Positions 35,634-46,549 of a stretch of 64,000 nt of DNA are shown in pieces (position 1 is the stretch's first letter; each line of letters opens with the position of its first letter). The notes under the pieces are model-generated. The model searched no databases. It was not told the DNA's origin and saw only the letters and a program-made list of their open reading frames with translations. The DNA is taken from positions 372,001-436,000 of the forward strand of contig NZ_CP098023.1 in assembly GCF_030440425.1 (NCBI RefSeq), given 5' to 3'. The position numbers were made by a program, and so were the translations under genes. This DNA is from Microbulbifer sp. MI-G. GTDB taxonomy: Bacteria; Pseudomonadota; Gammaproteobacteria; Pseudomonadales; Cellvibrionaceae.

Positions 35634-36494
35634 AAAGCCCATTCTGCCAGTGGGAGCGCCCGGTACCGCAACTGCCCTGTGAAACCGCAGCCCTGGGCGC
35701 AACAGGGGCGAGCGCCTCCATTGCAGGTATCTGTGCAGGCTCGCCGCGCATGGCATTTTGCGGGGCCTGCGCCAGCATACCACCACATCGGATCACTGTA
35801 GTGGGGCTGATCGGGCCCGAAAGTTTCCTCTGGTGGCCTTCGACAAGATTGCGGCATCCAGAATGAGACCCGATACGATTCGGCACAATTGCTCATTCTT
35901 CTTTTGCGGTCGCTGGAGTTTGTTGCGCGGCTCGGTTCGCATTTCGCTGTATTGTTGGCGCCAGTGCTAGAGCGCCTGCTCGGTTATCTGCCTCTGTGGT
36001 ATCGCATCCACGCGCGGCATTTTCTGACCGCGCAGCTTTTTAGCACCCCTTCCCAGCCCGGCCCGTGACGGAAGCCACATAAAAATACGGTAAGGTGTCG
36101 CGGCTTCGTAGGAGTGAAAAATATTTGTCCCTCATTATGGGAGGGATCACAAGTTTGGCGCTTATTTCATTTCCTTAATATCTGCATGACAAGTAAAATA
36201 AAAAAAATTTGACAAGTCTACGTTTGCTGAATTGAAACATCTGATTGCCAGGGGTTCTGCTGTTTCGGTACTTGAAGGGCCTGTAAAGCGTACGCTTTTA
36301 CCATTTCACTTTTCCTGTTGCGGGAATTTCCGGGTATTCAATTCATAAAGCCAAAAATTCTAGAGATGGTTCCCAAATGGTGATTTGGGAAGCTCAAAAT
36401 GACAGCGCGGTTCACTCCAAACAGGCTGATTTTAACCACCCTGCTGGATTGGGTACGTAAAAAATAACAGTTTGAAAGCTTTGGAGTGGGTAAG
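35634..36494. other. Region between csrA and the Rhs gene
   Basis: A coding-like stretch without a clear start runs from about 35820 to the TGA at 36066-36068 on the + strand (from TTG 35889 it would read MLILLLRSLEFVARLG and give 59 aa). Its Leu/Arg-rich pattern vaguely recalls the start of membrane acyltransferases, but this is weak. Farther on, TTGACA at 36209-36214 with TTGAAA 17 bases later may be the Rhs promoter. The final 250 bases are AT-rich and otherwise empty. Confidence 0.3.
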
Positions 36495-39400
36495 GTGTTT
36501 GTAGTACGATCTATTGTGATATTGGCCCTTGGGCTGATATCTGGCACAGTGTTGGCTGATGTAAGCGGACCTGCCAGTAACACCACCGGCCAGTTTACAA
36601 TCAATTACTCTGTAAATCCTTCCGCCACCCCGGTTGCTGCTGAACTCCGGCTTTTTCGCAATGGCAGTTTAAAGTCAACCCATACCGCGAGCACAAGAGG
36701 GGGCAGTTTTACTTTTTCAGTTTCCAATTCCGCCAGTTACAAAGTGGAATTTTACTACAAGAATTGGTATGACCCGTGCCCAACCTGCCTGCTTTCTTCT
36801 ATTCCTGGGAGTGACAATAAAATTGGTGCAAATGTACCACTGGCTCCGCAGAGGCTTAACCCAGAACAACAGGGCACTTTCAATAATCCGGGGGGTTCCT
36901 GGATATTGAGTGGTCGCCATACGGTCAAGGTCAGTATCCCGAAGCCCGGCGGGATCACGCTTGCTGCCAACAATAAAACCGGTGCATTTACTATCGGTTG
37001 GGGCGCTGCCCCTGGAAATCCGGGTAAGTACCAACTGAGAGAGCGAAAAAACGCAGGGAGTTGGGCTACGGTTTATAGTGGTTCCGGCAGACAAACCTCG
37101 GTTTCCGGCCGCCTTTCCGGCGTGTACGAATATCAAGTCAGAGCCTGTTATGTGGCTTGTAGTGGTTATACTGCAAGCAAGGCGATCACCGTTGTCAGAA
37201 CCCCAAGTGCCATTAACCTGCCCGGGTCTTCAACCAGTGGCAGCTTCACGGTTTCCTGGAATGCCGTATCCGGGCGCGACAGCTATATATTGCGGGAGCA
37301 GAGAAACGGTGGCAGTTGGTCTACGGTTTACACCGGCTCCTCAACCAGTAAGACCCTGTCTGGACGCTCAACCGGCACCTATCGGTATCAGGTTGCTGCC
37401 AAAAAAAATGGTGTAACCGGGAAATATAAAGCCTCCGATAACCTGATTGTTTCCAGGGCCCCCGGGGTCCCTGGCGGTTTCACTGTACCCTCGTCATCCG
37501 CAGATGGCATTTATGCGATTCGCTGGAATGCCGTTAGCGGAGATGGCGATATAACCTACCGAGTCGAGGAAACCGGTGAAACTTCCGCAAGTTGGACTCA
37601 AAGTGGGACATCCAGGTCATATACCAAAACGAAAAGCGGAACCTATTCCTACAGGGTCCGTGCATGCAGTACTTATTCGGGGGTTCGATCCTGTGGAAAC
37701 TTTACTGGCTTCAAGCAGGTAAATACGGATTTTCCTGATTTCTTTATACAATCTCACCAGGGCGCGAAGGTGACACTGGTGTGGGATGCCGAATGGGCGG
37801 CAGGACAATATCTCGTGCTGTCCCGCAACAGCGAGCAATTGTTTCGGGCCGCCGGAGTGGAAAACGGCGTTTATATCGATACAGTGCCTGCCAGTGGTAC
37901 CTATCACTATCGCCTGGAAAGTTATCGATGCCCTAGTAGTGAATGTTTCGATTTAGGGCGTGCAAGCGATTCAATTACTATCGTGCTGGCACCGGGCAAG
38001 CCGACAGTCTCTGCTCAGCACACCGTTTCCTATGATGGCAATACTGTTATTACCTCCAACAGCTCCGGGCCCATCAACACGGTGCGCTGGCAAAAACGCC
38101 AGAGTGGTAGCTGGCCAGGGGAGGGTAATTACTCCACCGCGGCAAGCCATTCCTTCCAAGTAGCCGGGCTGGGGGATGGAACATGGGAATTTCGCACCAA
38201 GAACTGTAACAGTGCCGGCTGTAGCAGCAGCTGGAGCAATCCGGTATCCCTTGAGGTGTGGAATCAGGTTATACCCACTAAACCGACCATAGAACCACTG
38301 CCCAACGATGATGACGGCGTTATTTCCCTGCGGTGGACGGATTTAAAAAACCAAGACGTCTATCAATACGAAATCTATCAGAACGGGCAATTAGCAAAAA
38401 CCCTGGCCAGTGACCCGCAAACACCCAATGCGCCGCATACTTACACCCTTCCCAAGCGCAGTGATGGTAACTATACCTATACGGTCAAAGCCTTCAATTT
38501 ACGTTGCTCACGTGAGAACAACTGCCCTACCAGCAGTGCCGTCAGTGTGATTGTTGCCGAGCGTCCAAGCCCTCCGGGAGAAGTCAAGCCATCTGCCACT
38601 TTTACCCGTACCGGTTTCATCAATCTCAACTGGGGGGCTGCCAGCGGCAATGTAAAATACTACGAAGTGATCCCCGGTAGCGCAAATGCATCTGATGGTC
38701 CCATTACCTGGTATGAAGGTGACAAGCGTGCCCATACGGATTTACAGAGCTTATCCCGGGACTATACCCTTAACGATGGTTTCCATGCCTTCAAAGTACG
38801 CGCCTGTAATCAGGTTTCCGCCTATGCCCCCTGTTCCGGAGACACCGTCTCCGACATCGTGGAGGTCGCAATATCCGAGCCGCCGGTGGCCATTGAAGTA
38901 CCGCCACACAGGGAGACCGCACTGCCCAATACCGCTACTGGGGTATTGGCATCGGATCGGGTAGGCATCGTTGGCGGTGAGTTCCGGGTCACCGAATCCG
39001 GAGCGGCCAACTACACCGTTCCCATAATAACCGGCCCCGCCTCCGGCGGCGCCGTACCCTCAGTAGCACTGTCTTACAACAGTGAAAGGGGCAATGGCCT
39101 TCTGGGTATGGGGTGGAGCATCAGTGGTCTCTCCGCAATCACTGCCTGTCGCCGCACGCAGGAAGAGGACAATGTCAACGGCAGTGCCTTTGATCGGTAT
39201 TGCCTGGATGGTCACCGCCTCAAACTGATCAGCGGTACTTTGGGTAGCGTAGGCTCGCTGTATCGACCCTCGCTGGATTCCTTTATACGTGTGAAACTGG
39301 TTTCCACCAATGTGGGCACTGGCAAAGGCTTCGAGGTTTATCGCAAGGATGGTTCCATCTCCTACTACGGCTTGAGCGAAGACGCCTATACCGCCAATGT

Positions 39401-42400
39401 CTGGCACTTGAATCGGCAAGAGGACAGCGCGGGTAACTATATTCAATACCGTTACCTGAAGGATGCGGATACTGGCGAACATGTGATTGACACTATTTAT
39501 TATGCAGCCAATGCCAGTGATGCCCCACTCAACGAGATCCGGTTTGTTTATGACAGCAGCCGCAGTGACAAACTTTATGGCTATGCTTTTGGCGAAAGTA
39601 AATCCCTGACACGCCGTCTCACCTCCGTCACTTCTAAAGCCAATGGCACCGAGCTGCGCCGTTATGTACCCACGTATGAGACCGGTGCTACTGGCCGCCT
39701 GCGCATGGCGGCCATCGAGGAATGTGTTGGTGACAATTGTCGGCCATCGACCAGTTTTAAGTACACCGAGCTGACCGCAATGGGAGTTGGCGACGATGCA
39801 CCCAATACGAGTTTGCTCTCCCGTAACTTTATAGGCGGTAAGGCTGGTGATATCAACGGTGACGGCATACAGGACCTGGTATGGATTAAATTATCGCCGG
39901 GAGATCCATGGACCAATGATGATGACCGCTATTATTTTCGTATTGCCCTGGGTGATGGCAATGGGGGCCTGAACCCACAGAATACGCAGATCCGCGCGCG
40001 CTCCAATGTCCACAAAGAATGGCATCTGGTGGACTACAACGATGATGGCAAAAGTGATTTGCTACACGTACCGGCAGGTAGTGGTAGCGCCTGGAAAGTG
40101 AATCTATCACTGGGTAGTGCCTTCTCCGGTACCGAGCTCACCACCGCAATTCCCTATGAGCCCGATCAAAAAGGCAATATGTATGATTTTAATGGGGATG
40201 GACTGCCGGATTATTTAAAAATTCAGGCCGATGACGGGATGTACGGTGATGAAGCAGAAGTGGCCGCTGTTGTCCGGCTCACGGAGCGGAAACCGGGTGG
40301 AGGTCTCCAGTTTGCCTCTGCAGAGACGACCCGGGAAATACTGAACCTGCCTGAGATTCCCTATCCCCCCGGTTATGACCGGCAGAGAGTTGCCATCTCA
40401 ATTAGGGACAATGATATTGTCTCTGATTTGAACAATGACGGCATTGCGGATTTCAGTGCAATTGTAACCACCAAATGGATATGTGATCCCCCCCACTTTG
40501 AATGCCCAAACAATACGCCGGTTTTGATCTGGAACCATTTCGCCATTCTTATCTCATCCGGAACAGGCAGCCACAGTATCATCTTCCAGCAGCAAGAGCA
40601 CTGGCAGGCTTTTAAATCAGAACAGCGTTTTGCAGATATTAACGGGGATGGCCTTGTAGATATGCTGTATCGCTCAGATGATGAATCCCAATGGGCTTTA
40701 TATCATTTTACCGGCGATAATTTTGTTCGTGCCGGAACGCTGGCCTCCCAGGTCGATGAAGACCCTCTACTCTATGACTGGAATGATGATGGCCTTACAG
40801 ATATTCTGTATCCAAAAGATGTCAGCGGCAGCTTTGGCACCCTGCATGTTCTTCTCAACACGCCCACCGGTTTTGGTAATTCCTTGAATACCGGCTTTGT
40901 CTGGGGTGTGCACGAGACCGACATCTTTCATTACACCTTGGACCTGGATGGCGATGGCCGTGGGGAAATTCTGGAAATCTGCTCGGAACTTGAGGACGTT
41001 ACCTCGGGTAATCCCTGTGACAACCGGGTGCCGTTTGCAGAGAAGTACCTGCGCATTCTCAAGCCCAAGCACAAAAACAAGCCAATAGATGTATTGAGCC
41101 GTATTACCGATGGTTTCGGGGTGAAAACCGAGATCCGGTATGCCCGCCTGAATGACGCTTCCAGTAATGTTTACACCCACACCACGGGCGCCTCCGGGTT
41201 GGATTACGGTAATGGTTCGCCGGTATTCGATCTCTACTCCCCCATGTATGTGGTACAGAAGGCTACCTCGGATGCGCCGGCAGCCAACAATGACGCCAAC
41301 ACGGTAGAAGTGCACTATCACTACGCCAAGGGCCGCATACAGGGCGGGGGCCGCGGCTTTTTGGGCTTCGAGCAGGTCACCAGTTACGACCCGCAGAATC
41401 AGGTCAAGACCACCACTTACTATCGCCAGGACTACCCTTATATCGGCATGCCAGAGGAAACGGCCAAGGTCATCGAACCGAGCCTGGGCAATATTGCCGT
41501 TCCTGCTGCCTGTAGCGATACCAGCCAAATTTTGATCAGTTGCTCAGTGAACGAACTGGATGCGTTTGCGCCAACCGGTAAAACGGTTTTTCCCTATATT
41601 AGTAAGGCCATCGATAAATTGTACGAGCTTGATGGCACTTACCTCGGCAATAAAGCCACCCAGACCATTTACGACCGTGCCAAAACGGCCGACCTGCTGT
41701 ATGGCAATGTCTCCGAGGTGATCGTTGAAAACTTCGATGCAGCCGGCAACCGCTTGCAAAACCAGACCACCACGAACAACTATAACAATGTGGTGGACAG
41801 CAACCGTTGGCACACGGGACGCTTAATCAAAAGCACGGTCACCACCGAGCGGTTCGGCAGGCTCGCAGCGCCCGCCATTACCCGCCAGGCAGACTTCGGC
41901 TACGATCCGATCACCGGATTGCTCACCGATGAATGGGTAGCAAAGGGCACCGGGCTCGAATTGCATACCCAATATCAACACGACCGCTTTGGCAATCGAA
42001 CCTCTGTTAAAGTCACGGATGCCGTTGGCAACAGCCGCATGACCCAGACGCTTTACGATGGCTATGGCCGCTACGCGACCACCCGGATCAACGCCCTGAA
42101 CCAGACCACCGCACAGCTGCAGGACTTCAATGCCTTCGGTGCAGCAGGGAAAGCACTGGATATCAGTGGCGTGGCCACCAGCCGCGCTTATTCACAATAT
42201 GGCGATGCCTATTTTGAATATGTTGAAACCGGCAGCCACAGCACCACCCTGAAAACACTGTGCAGCGCGACCGTGACTTGTCCCACGGTGGCCGGTGTTC
42301 CTGCCCATTACAAATCTACCACGACCGGTATCGACCAGACCCGGGTTATCACCTATCACGACCGCCTGGGGCGGGAGGTTCGCAAACAGACACAGGGCTT

Positions 42401-45400
42401 CAACGGCAACCCGATCTATGTGGATACCCAATACGATGCGCAGTCGCGGGTCAAGGCGGTGTCGGAACCCCACACCGGCAGCAACCCGCGCTGGTCTTTC
42501 TACCACTATGATTTACTTGGCCGTACCACCCTGGTGGATGCACCGGACGGCCAGTGCGATGTTGCCACGGTTTACAATGAGCTTTCGATCACAGTGACCA
42601 ATTGTGGCCAGAGTAAAACCACGCAAAACAATCTCCTCGGTGAGGCGGTTGAAATCACGGACGCTATCGGTGGCAAGCTGCAATACAGCTACTACGCTGA
42701 CGGCCAGCTGAAAAACGTCAAGGTACTCGACAGCAGCGGCCTCCAGACGGCACTTACCAGTATCGAATACGACCAGTTGGGCCGCAAAGACAAAATGATC
42801 GACCCGGACAAGGGTACCTGGACCTACGGCTACACCGGTTTTGGCGAACTGCACTGGCAGAGGGATGCCAAGGCTCAGGGTACCGCCATGACCTACGACG
42901 CCCTGGGGCGTATGATCACCCGTGCGGATTACAAAAACTTCGACTCGCTCAGCCAAAATGGTGACCTGCAGCAGTTCGCCCGCTGGTACTACGATCAAGA
43001 CCCGGGCTGCGATTCCCTCTACCGGTTCGATGGCAAACTGGTGGCCGTCGCCCAGGCGCCGGTGGCCATTCAGGGTGGCTGCAGCCCCAACCTGGAAGAT
43101 CTCGGTCACCTCAAGTTACTGCATTACGACCAGTACGGTCGCCTGGGGGAAACCACCACTTCCCTGGGGTTGATCGGCGGTGACGGTGACTTCTTCGAAA
43201 AAGTCACCTACGACAAGTACAGCCGTGCTGTAAAAAACTTCGACGCCAGCAACCAGCAGGTGGGCCAACAGGGCGACTACCTCTATGGTGTGGAGACCGT
43301 TTACAACGCCTATGGCTACAAACAGGGCCTGCGCGACTTGCGGGCCCCGGTCGGAAGCGGTTTTTATTACACTGTGGAAGCTATGACCACCCATGGCCAG
43401 GTGAGGGAGGTCAGGCTGGGTAACGGTCTCACCACAACCTATCAGTACGATCCCCGGAGCCATCGTCTTACCGATATTCTCACCGATATTGCCCCCGGCA
43501 TCGGTCAGATACAGAACCTGCACTATGATTGGTACACCATTGGCAACCTGATGTCGAAAACCGACCAGAGCGGCGATGGCAGCTACCAAAAAAGTCTGGA
43601 AGAAGTCTATCAGTACGACGATCTCAACCGCCTGCGCTACGCCTACCTCTATAACAGCGGAAGCCAGGCAGATGTACAGGAGGTCCGGTACGATAGCGGC
43701 GGTAACATCACCTTCAAGACCGGTGTGGGCAACTACAGCTACAATGGCCCACAGCCCCACGCCGTCACCAGCATCGGCAGCATCAGTTACCAGTACGACA
43801 ACAATGGCAACCTGGTGGGTGACGGCAGCGGTCGAATCCTGCAATACAGCGTTTTCGACAAGCCCACCCTGATTGAAAAGGGCAGCCACAGTACCCGCCT
43901 TCTCTACGGCCCGGACCGCAACCGCTACAAGCGGGTGGATGACAACGGCAATGGCAGCGTCACCACCTTACAGCTCGGCGGTGTTGAAAAAGTCATTGAG
44001 CGGACCCGGAATGGCAGCTTTGTCAAAGCCTATTACCGCAGAAGTCTTGCCGGAGTGGCAATGGAAACTGTGAATCTGGATCAATCGGATCAGGTTACCG
44101 GCAGAGAGACCCGCTACCTGCTCAAGGACCTGCAAGGCAGCCTGGATGTGATTACCACCGAAGCCGGCCAGGTGGCAAAAGACCACTTGGGCAATAAGCT
44201 GGTCTATAGTTTTGACCCCTGGGGCAAGCGCAGGGCCCCGTTCTCCTGGGAACAGCTCGGCACACCGGAAAATATCATTGCCACACTTGGGGTGGGCAGC
44301 TTCAATCACCTCACCAGTAACCGGGGTTATACCGGCCACGAAATGCTCGACGCCGTGGGCCTGATACACATGAATGGTCGGGTTTACGACCCAACACTCT
44401 CAAGGTTTGTTTCCGCCGACCCCGTGATTGATGATGTGGCCAGTGTGCAGGGCTACAACCGCTACGCCTACGTGCACAATAACCCCCTCAGTTACACCGA
44501 CCCCAGCGGCTACAGCAAGTGGACGCGTTTTCGGGACCGCTGGCTGAATGGCCGGGCCATACACTATAAACTGTCACAGAACCCTACACTGAACGCTGTA
44601 GTCCAGGTGGGCGTTTGTATAATGGCACAGGCCGCCTGCCCGGCGGTATTGGCTGGTTACAATGCCGTGCAGACCTACCAGGTTACCGGTAGCTGGGCGT
44701 TAGCTTTCAAAAACGGGGTCCTCGGGGGCATCTCCGCGGGCGCATTCGCGGGTATGCCGGGCGGCTGGAGTCCAACCGCATTTGCGTTGCGGGGCACGTT
44801 TGGCGGTGTACTGTCTGTGATTGGAGGCGGGAAGTTCGGGCACGGATTTGTATCGGCCGGTGTCGGCGGCGGGTTTGGCAAAGATACCCAACTGGCGACA
44901 AGGATGCTGGTGTCGGGGTCTATATCGGAGGCAACCGGGGGCAAATTTGCCAATGGGGCAGCGACCGCGGCCTTTGCAATGGCAATGGGTTCGATAGCTC
45001 GATCAGGAACACCGCCCACCGAAAAACCCAATATTACTGGGAGCGATAAAGTGGCGTTTGTGGGCGGTGCAGGGGATGGGAGCGGGTTGAGCGACCCTGT
45101 TGTCCAGGATAAGTACAAAGCATACATTGAAGAATATGGCGAAGAGAGTGCTAAGTATTTTGAATGGACTGACTCCGATGCTCTTTCAACCTATATTTCA
45201 GATCACAAAGGCAGGGTTACAGTTGTAGCTCATAGCTATGGTGCTGATACAGCTTCGCATATAGTTGCGGGTGGTTCACAAGTATACAAGTTGGTTACCG
45301 TTGATCCAGTTGGGTGGACTAGGCCCAGTATGCAGGCGATAGCAAACAATGCAGTGATTTGGAATAACTATGATTCAACTGGCGGTATGTGGTCACACCA

Positions 45401-45521
45401 GAGTAATTTCATAGCCACAGTTGGTGGTGCATGGAATTCTCGCCCTGATGGATATGCAACCAACCACACGGCTAGCTCTCTAGATCATATGTCCATCTGT
45501 ATTAAATATTGCAGGCCATGA
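36495..45521 (+). CDS. SpvB/Rhs-repeat polymorphic toxin with C-terminal alpha/beta-hydrolase-like domain
   Basis: A 3008-aa secreted giant. Residues 1-22 are a Sec signal peptide; FN3-like domains fill about 25-780. An SpvB region starts near 800 (TGVLASDRVGIVGGEFRV), a VCBS/FG-GAP integrin-like stretch near 1115-1530 (GDINGDGIQDLVW), a TcdB-midN-like part near 1533, and RHS/YD repeats about 1870-2600. The Rhs core ends near 2675 (GRVYDPTLSRFVSADP, RYAYVHNNPLSYTDPSGY). The variable tip has a glycine-rich segment and then TVVAHSYGADTASH, a lipase-type nucleophile elbow with Ser2914, followed by VTVDP and a terminal SLDHMSI that could supply Asp and His. The tip and next gene are AT-richer. 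Start GTG 36495 has GGAG 8 bases upstream; GTG 36486 is the alternative. Confidence 0.9.
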   Translation: MFVVRSIVILALGLISGTVLADVSGPASNTTGQFTINYSVNPSATPVAAELRLFRNGSLKSTHTASTRGGSFTFSVSNSASYKVEFYYKNWYDPCPTCLLSSIPGSDNKIGANVPLAPQRLNPEQQGTFNNPGGSWILSGRHTVKVSIPKPGGITLAANNKTGAFTIGWGAAPGNPGKYQLRERKNAGSWATVYSGSGRQTSVSGRLSGVYEYQVRACYVACSGYTASKAITVVRTPSAINLPGSSTSGSFTVSWNAVSGRDSYILREQRNGGSWSTVYTGSSTSKTLSGRSTGTYRYQVAAKKNGVTGKYKASDNLIVSRAPGVPGGFTVPSSSADGIYAIRWNAVSGDGDITYRVEETGETSASWTQSGTSRSYTKTKSGTYSYRVRACSTYSGVRSCGNFTGFKQVNTDFPDFFIQSHQGAKVTLVWDAEWAAGQYLVLSRNSEQLFRAAGVENGVYIDTVPASGTYHYRLESYRCPSSECFDLGRASDSITIVLAPGKPTVSAQHTVSYDGNTVITSNSSGPINTVRWQKRQSGSWPGEGNYSTAASHSFQVAGLGDGTWEFRTKNCNSAGCSSSWSNPVSLEVWNQVIPTKPTIEPLPNDDDGVISLRWTDLKNQDVYQYEIYQNGQLAKTLASDPQTPNAPHTYTLPKRSDGNYTYTVKAFNLRCSRENNCPTSSAVSVIVAERPSPPGEVKPSATFTRTGFINLNWGAASGNVKYYEVIPGSANASDGPITWYEGDKRAHTDLQSLSRDYTLNDGFHAFKVRACNQVSAYAPCSGDTVSDIVEVAISEPPVAIEVPPHRETALPNTATGVLASDRVGIVGGEFRVTESGAANYTVPIITGPASGGAVPSVALSYNSERGNGLLGMGWSISGLSAITACRRTQEEDNVNGSAFDRYCLDGHRLKLISGTLGSVGSLYRPSLDSFIRVKLVSTNVGTGKGFEVYRKDGSISYYGLSEDAYTANVWHLNRQEDSAGNYIQYRYLKDADTGEHVIDTIYYAANASDAPLNEIRFVYDSSRSDKLYGYAFGESKSLTRRLTSVTSKANGTELRRYVPTYETGATGRLRMAAIEECVGDNCRPSTSFKYTELTAMGVGDDAPNTSLLSRNFIGGKAGDINGDGIQDLVWIKLSPGDPWTNDDDRYYFRIALGDGNGGLNPQNTQIRARSNVHKEWHLVDYNDDGKSDLLHVPAGSGSAWKVNLSLGSAFSGTELTTAIPYEPDQKGNMYDFNGDGLPDYLKIQADDGMYGDEAEVAAVVRLTERKPGGGLQFASAETTREILNLPEIPYPPGYDRQRVAISIRDNDIVSDLNNDGIADFSAIVTTKWICDPPHFECPNNTPVLIWNHFAILISSGTGSHSIIFQQQEHWQAFKSEQRFADINGDGLVDMLYRSDDESQWALYHFTGDNFVRAGTLASQVDEDPLLYDWNDDGLTDILYPKDVSGSFGTLHVLLNTPTGFGNSLNTGFVWGVHETDIFHYTLDLDGDGRGEILEICSELEDVTSGNPCDNRVPFAEKYLRILKPKHKNKPIDVLSRITDGFGVKTEIRYARLNDASSNVYTHTTGASGLDYGNGSPVFDLYSPMYVVQKATSDAPAANNDANTVEVHYHYAKGRIQGGGRGFLGFEQVTSYDPQNQVKTTTYYRQDYPYIGMPEETAKVIEPSLGNIAVPAACSDTSQILISCSVNELDAFAPTGKTVFPYISKAIDKLYELDGTYLGNKATQTIYDRAKTADLLYGNVSEVIVENFDAAGNRLQNQTTTNNYNNVVDSNRWHTGRLIKSTVTTERFGRLAAPAITRQADFGYDPITGLLTDEWVAKGTGLELHTQYQHDRFGNRTSVKVTDAVGNSRMTQTLYDGYGRYATTRINALNQTTAQLQDFNAFGAAGKALDISGVATSRAYSQYGDAYFEYVETGSHSTTLKTLCSATVTCPTVAGVPAHYKSTTTGIDQTRVITYHDRLGREVRKQTQGFNGNPIYVDTQYDAQSRVKAVSEPHTGSNPRWSFYHYDLLGRTTLVDAPDGQCDVATVYNELSITVTNCGQSKTTQNNLLGEAVEITDAIGGKLQYSYYADGQLKNVKVLDSSGLQTALTSIEYDQLGRKDKMIDPDKGTWTYGYTGFGELHWQRDAKAQGTAMTYDALGRMITRADYKNFDSLSQNGDLQQFARWYYDQDPGCDSLYRFDGKLVAVAQAPVAIQGGCSPNLEDLGHLKLLHYDQYGRLGETTTSLGLIGGDGDFFEKVTYDKYSRAVKNFDASNQQVGQQGDYLYGVETVYNAYGYKQGLRDLRAPVGSGFYYTVEAMTTHGQVREVRLGNGLTTTYQYDPRSHRLTDILTDIAPGIGQIQNLHYDWYTIGNLMSKTDQSGDGSYQKSLEEVYQYDDLNRLRYAYLYNSGSQADVQEVRYDSGGNITFKTGVGNYSYNGPQPHAVTSIGSISYQYDNNGNLVGDGSGRILQYSVFDKPTLIEKGSHSTRLLYGPDRNRYKRVDDNGNGSVTTLQLGGVEKVIERTRNGSFVKAYYRRSLAGVAMETVNLDQSDQVTGRETRYLLKDLQGSLDVITTEAGQVAKDHLGNKLVYSFDPWGKRRAPFSWEQLGTPENIIATLGVGSFNHLTSNRGYTGHEMLDAVGLIHMNGRVYDPTLSRFVSADPVIDDVASVQGYNRYAYVHNNPLSYTDPSGYSKWTRFRDRWLNGRAIHYKLSQNPTLNAVVQVGVCIMAQAACPAVLAGYNAVQTYQVTGSWALAFKNGVLGGISAGAFAGMPGGWSPTAFALRGTFGGVLSVIGGGKFGHGFVSAGVGGGFGKDTQLATRMLVSGSISEATGGKFANGAATAAFAMAMGSIARSGTPPTEKPNITGSDKVAFVGGAGDGSGLSDPVVQDKYKAYIEEYGEESAKYFEWTDSDALSTYISDHKGRVTVVAHSYGADTASHIVAGGSQVYKLVTVDPVGWTRPSMQAIANNAVIWNNYDSTGGMWSHQSNFIATVGGAWNSRPDGYATNHTASSLDHMSICIKYCRP

Positions 45522-46138
45522 TTATGACCAGAGTCCTATTTAGAATTCCTGCTCTAATTTTGCTGTCGTTCGGTCTTCTAGGTTGTATATCGACGATGCC
45601 CGGTGACCTTCGTTTTTCTGGGGTGGAGCTTATTGAGGTTCCTGAAGTAACTGGAAAAGAAATAGATCGTGGGCGATATACCTTGAGAAGTGGTTATATC
45701 CCGAGACTTATGGTGAAGCTGGCTTCTAAGGAAAATATTTTTTCTTTTGCCAAAAAAAAGGGGGTTCGTGTAAGCGCTAATGTTTATTTCTGTGAAAATC
45801 CGAATGAGGAAGTTTTATTGAAAAGAGGGGGTGTTTTTATAGGCGATAAATCGTTGGATGATCTTTTGCTGAGCAATGCACCAATAGATAGCCTGAACAC
45901 TAATAGGTCTGGGGACTACATTTATATAATAAAAATTGGACTGTACTCCCCGGAAATTGACGGTGGCAGCATTACGCTAGAGGCTTTTGACCTTGTTAAA
46001 AATCCGCGAGATATATGTCTCTTTTTGGAGTTAAAGTCTATGCTTGGTGGCTACGAGTCTAAAACAGTAAAAATACCACAGAAAGAAATTAAAAAGGCCA
46101 TTTCTCCAATCTTGTACCATGAAGGGGTCAAGTCTTGA
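45518..46138 (+). CDS. Lipoprotein, candidate immunity protein for the Rhs toxin
   Basis: The 206-aa protein has a lipoprotein signal (MIMTRVLFRIPALILL, lipobox LLGC) and would sit in the periplasm or on the inner face of the outer membrane. Its ATG overlaps the Rhs stop (ATGA, 45518-45521). The rest is beta-rich with no domain I recognise (RFSGVELIEVPEV, GRYTLRSGYIPRLMV, YIYIIKIGLYSPEIDGG). Position, coupling, low GC like the toxin tip, and periplasmic placement matching a phospholipid- or envelope-targeting hydrolase all suggest immunity. That function is inferred; a chaperone or accessory lipoprotein is the alternative. Confidence 0.8.
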   Translation: MIMTRVLFRIPALILLSFGLLGCISTMPGDLRFSGVELIEVPEVTGKEIDRGRYTLRSGYIPRLMVKLASKENIFSFAKKKGVRVSANVYFCENPNEEVLLKRGGVFIGDKSLDDLLLSNAPIDSLNTNRSGDYIYIIKIGLYSPEIDGGSITLEAFDLVKNPRDICLFLELKSMLGGYESKTVKIPQKEIKKAISPILYHEGVKS

Positions 46139-46224
46139 CATCACACATTGAAGAACCCCTAAAGCTGTTTCTATACAGCCACCAGTAAGAGACTTCCTGA
46201 GCCAACCGGTCGAAAAGTGGCGCC

Positions 46225-46261
46225 AAAGCCCCGGCAGTGCAACTTGCCGGGGTTTGTTGTT
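46225..46261 (+). terminator. Intrinsic terminator after the Rhs-immunity pair
   Basis: CCCCGGCA (46229-46236) and TGCCGGGG (46245-46252) form an 8-bp perfect stem, preceded by AAAG and followed by TTTGTTGTTTT. The remaining bases to 46549 hold no gene and probably the promoter of the next lipoprotein. Confidence 0.9.
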
Positions 46262-46549
46262 TTACCAACCTATTCAGCGGCCAACAGCAAACACCCCACC
46301 CGCACCCTAACACGCGGTCCGGGTTGCGGGGCCAATTTGAATTCCAATATAATCGACTATTGGAATCCGGGTCCTGTGGTCTTCTTACATCTCGCCTGTT
46401 TCCAGGCAAGCTCCCAAACACTGTGGATAAAGACTGCGTTATCATTCGCGGCCAGGAACCCCTGTACTCGCATCCGCACCCGATGGGTGGTGTAGAACAA
46501 AAATTAACCAGAAAAAGTGTTGCTCACCGTGAGCACCGCAGGACCGGCA

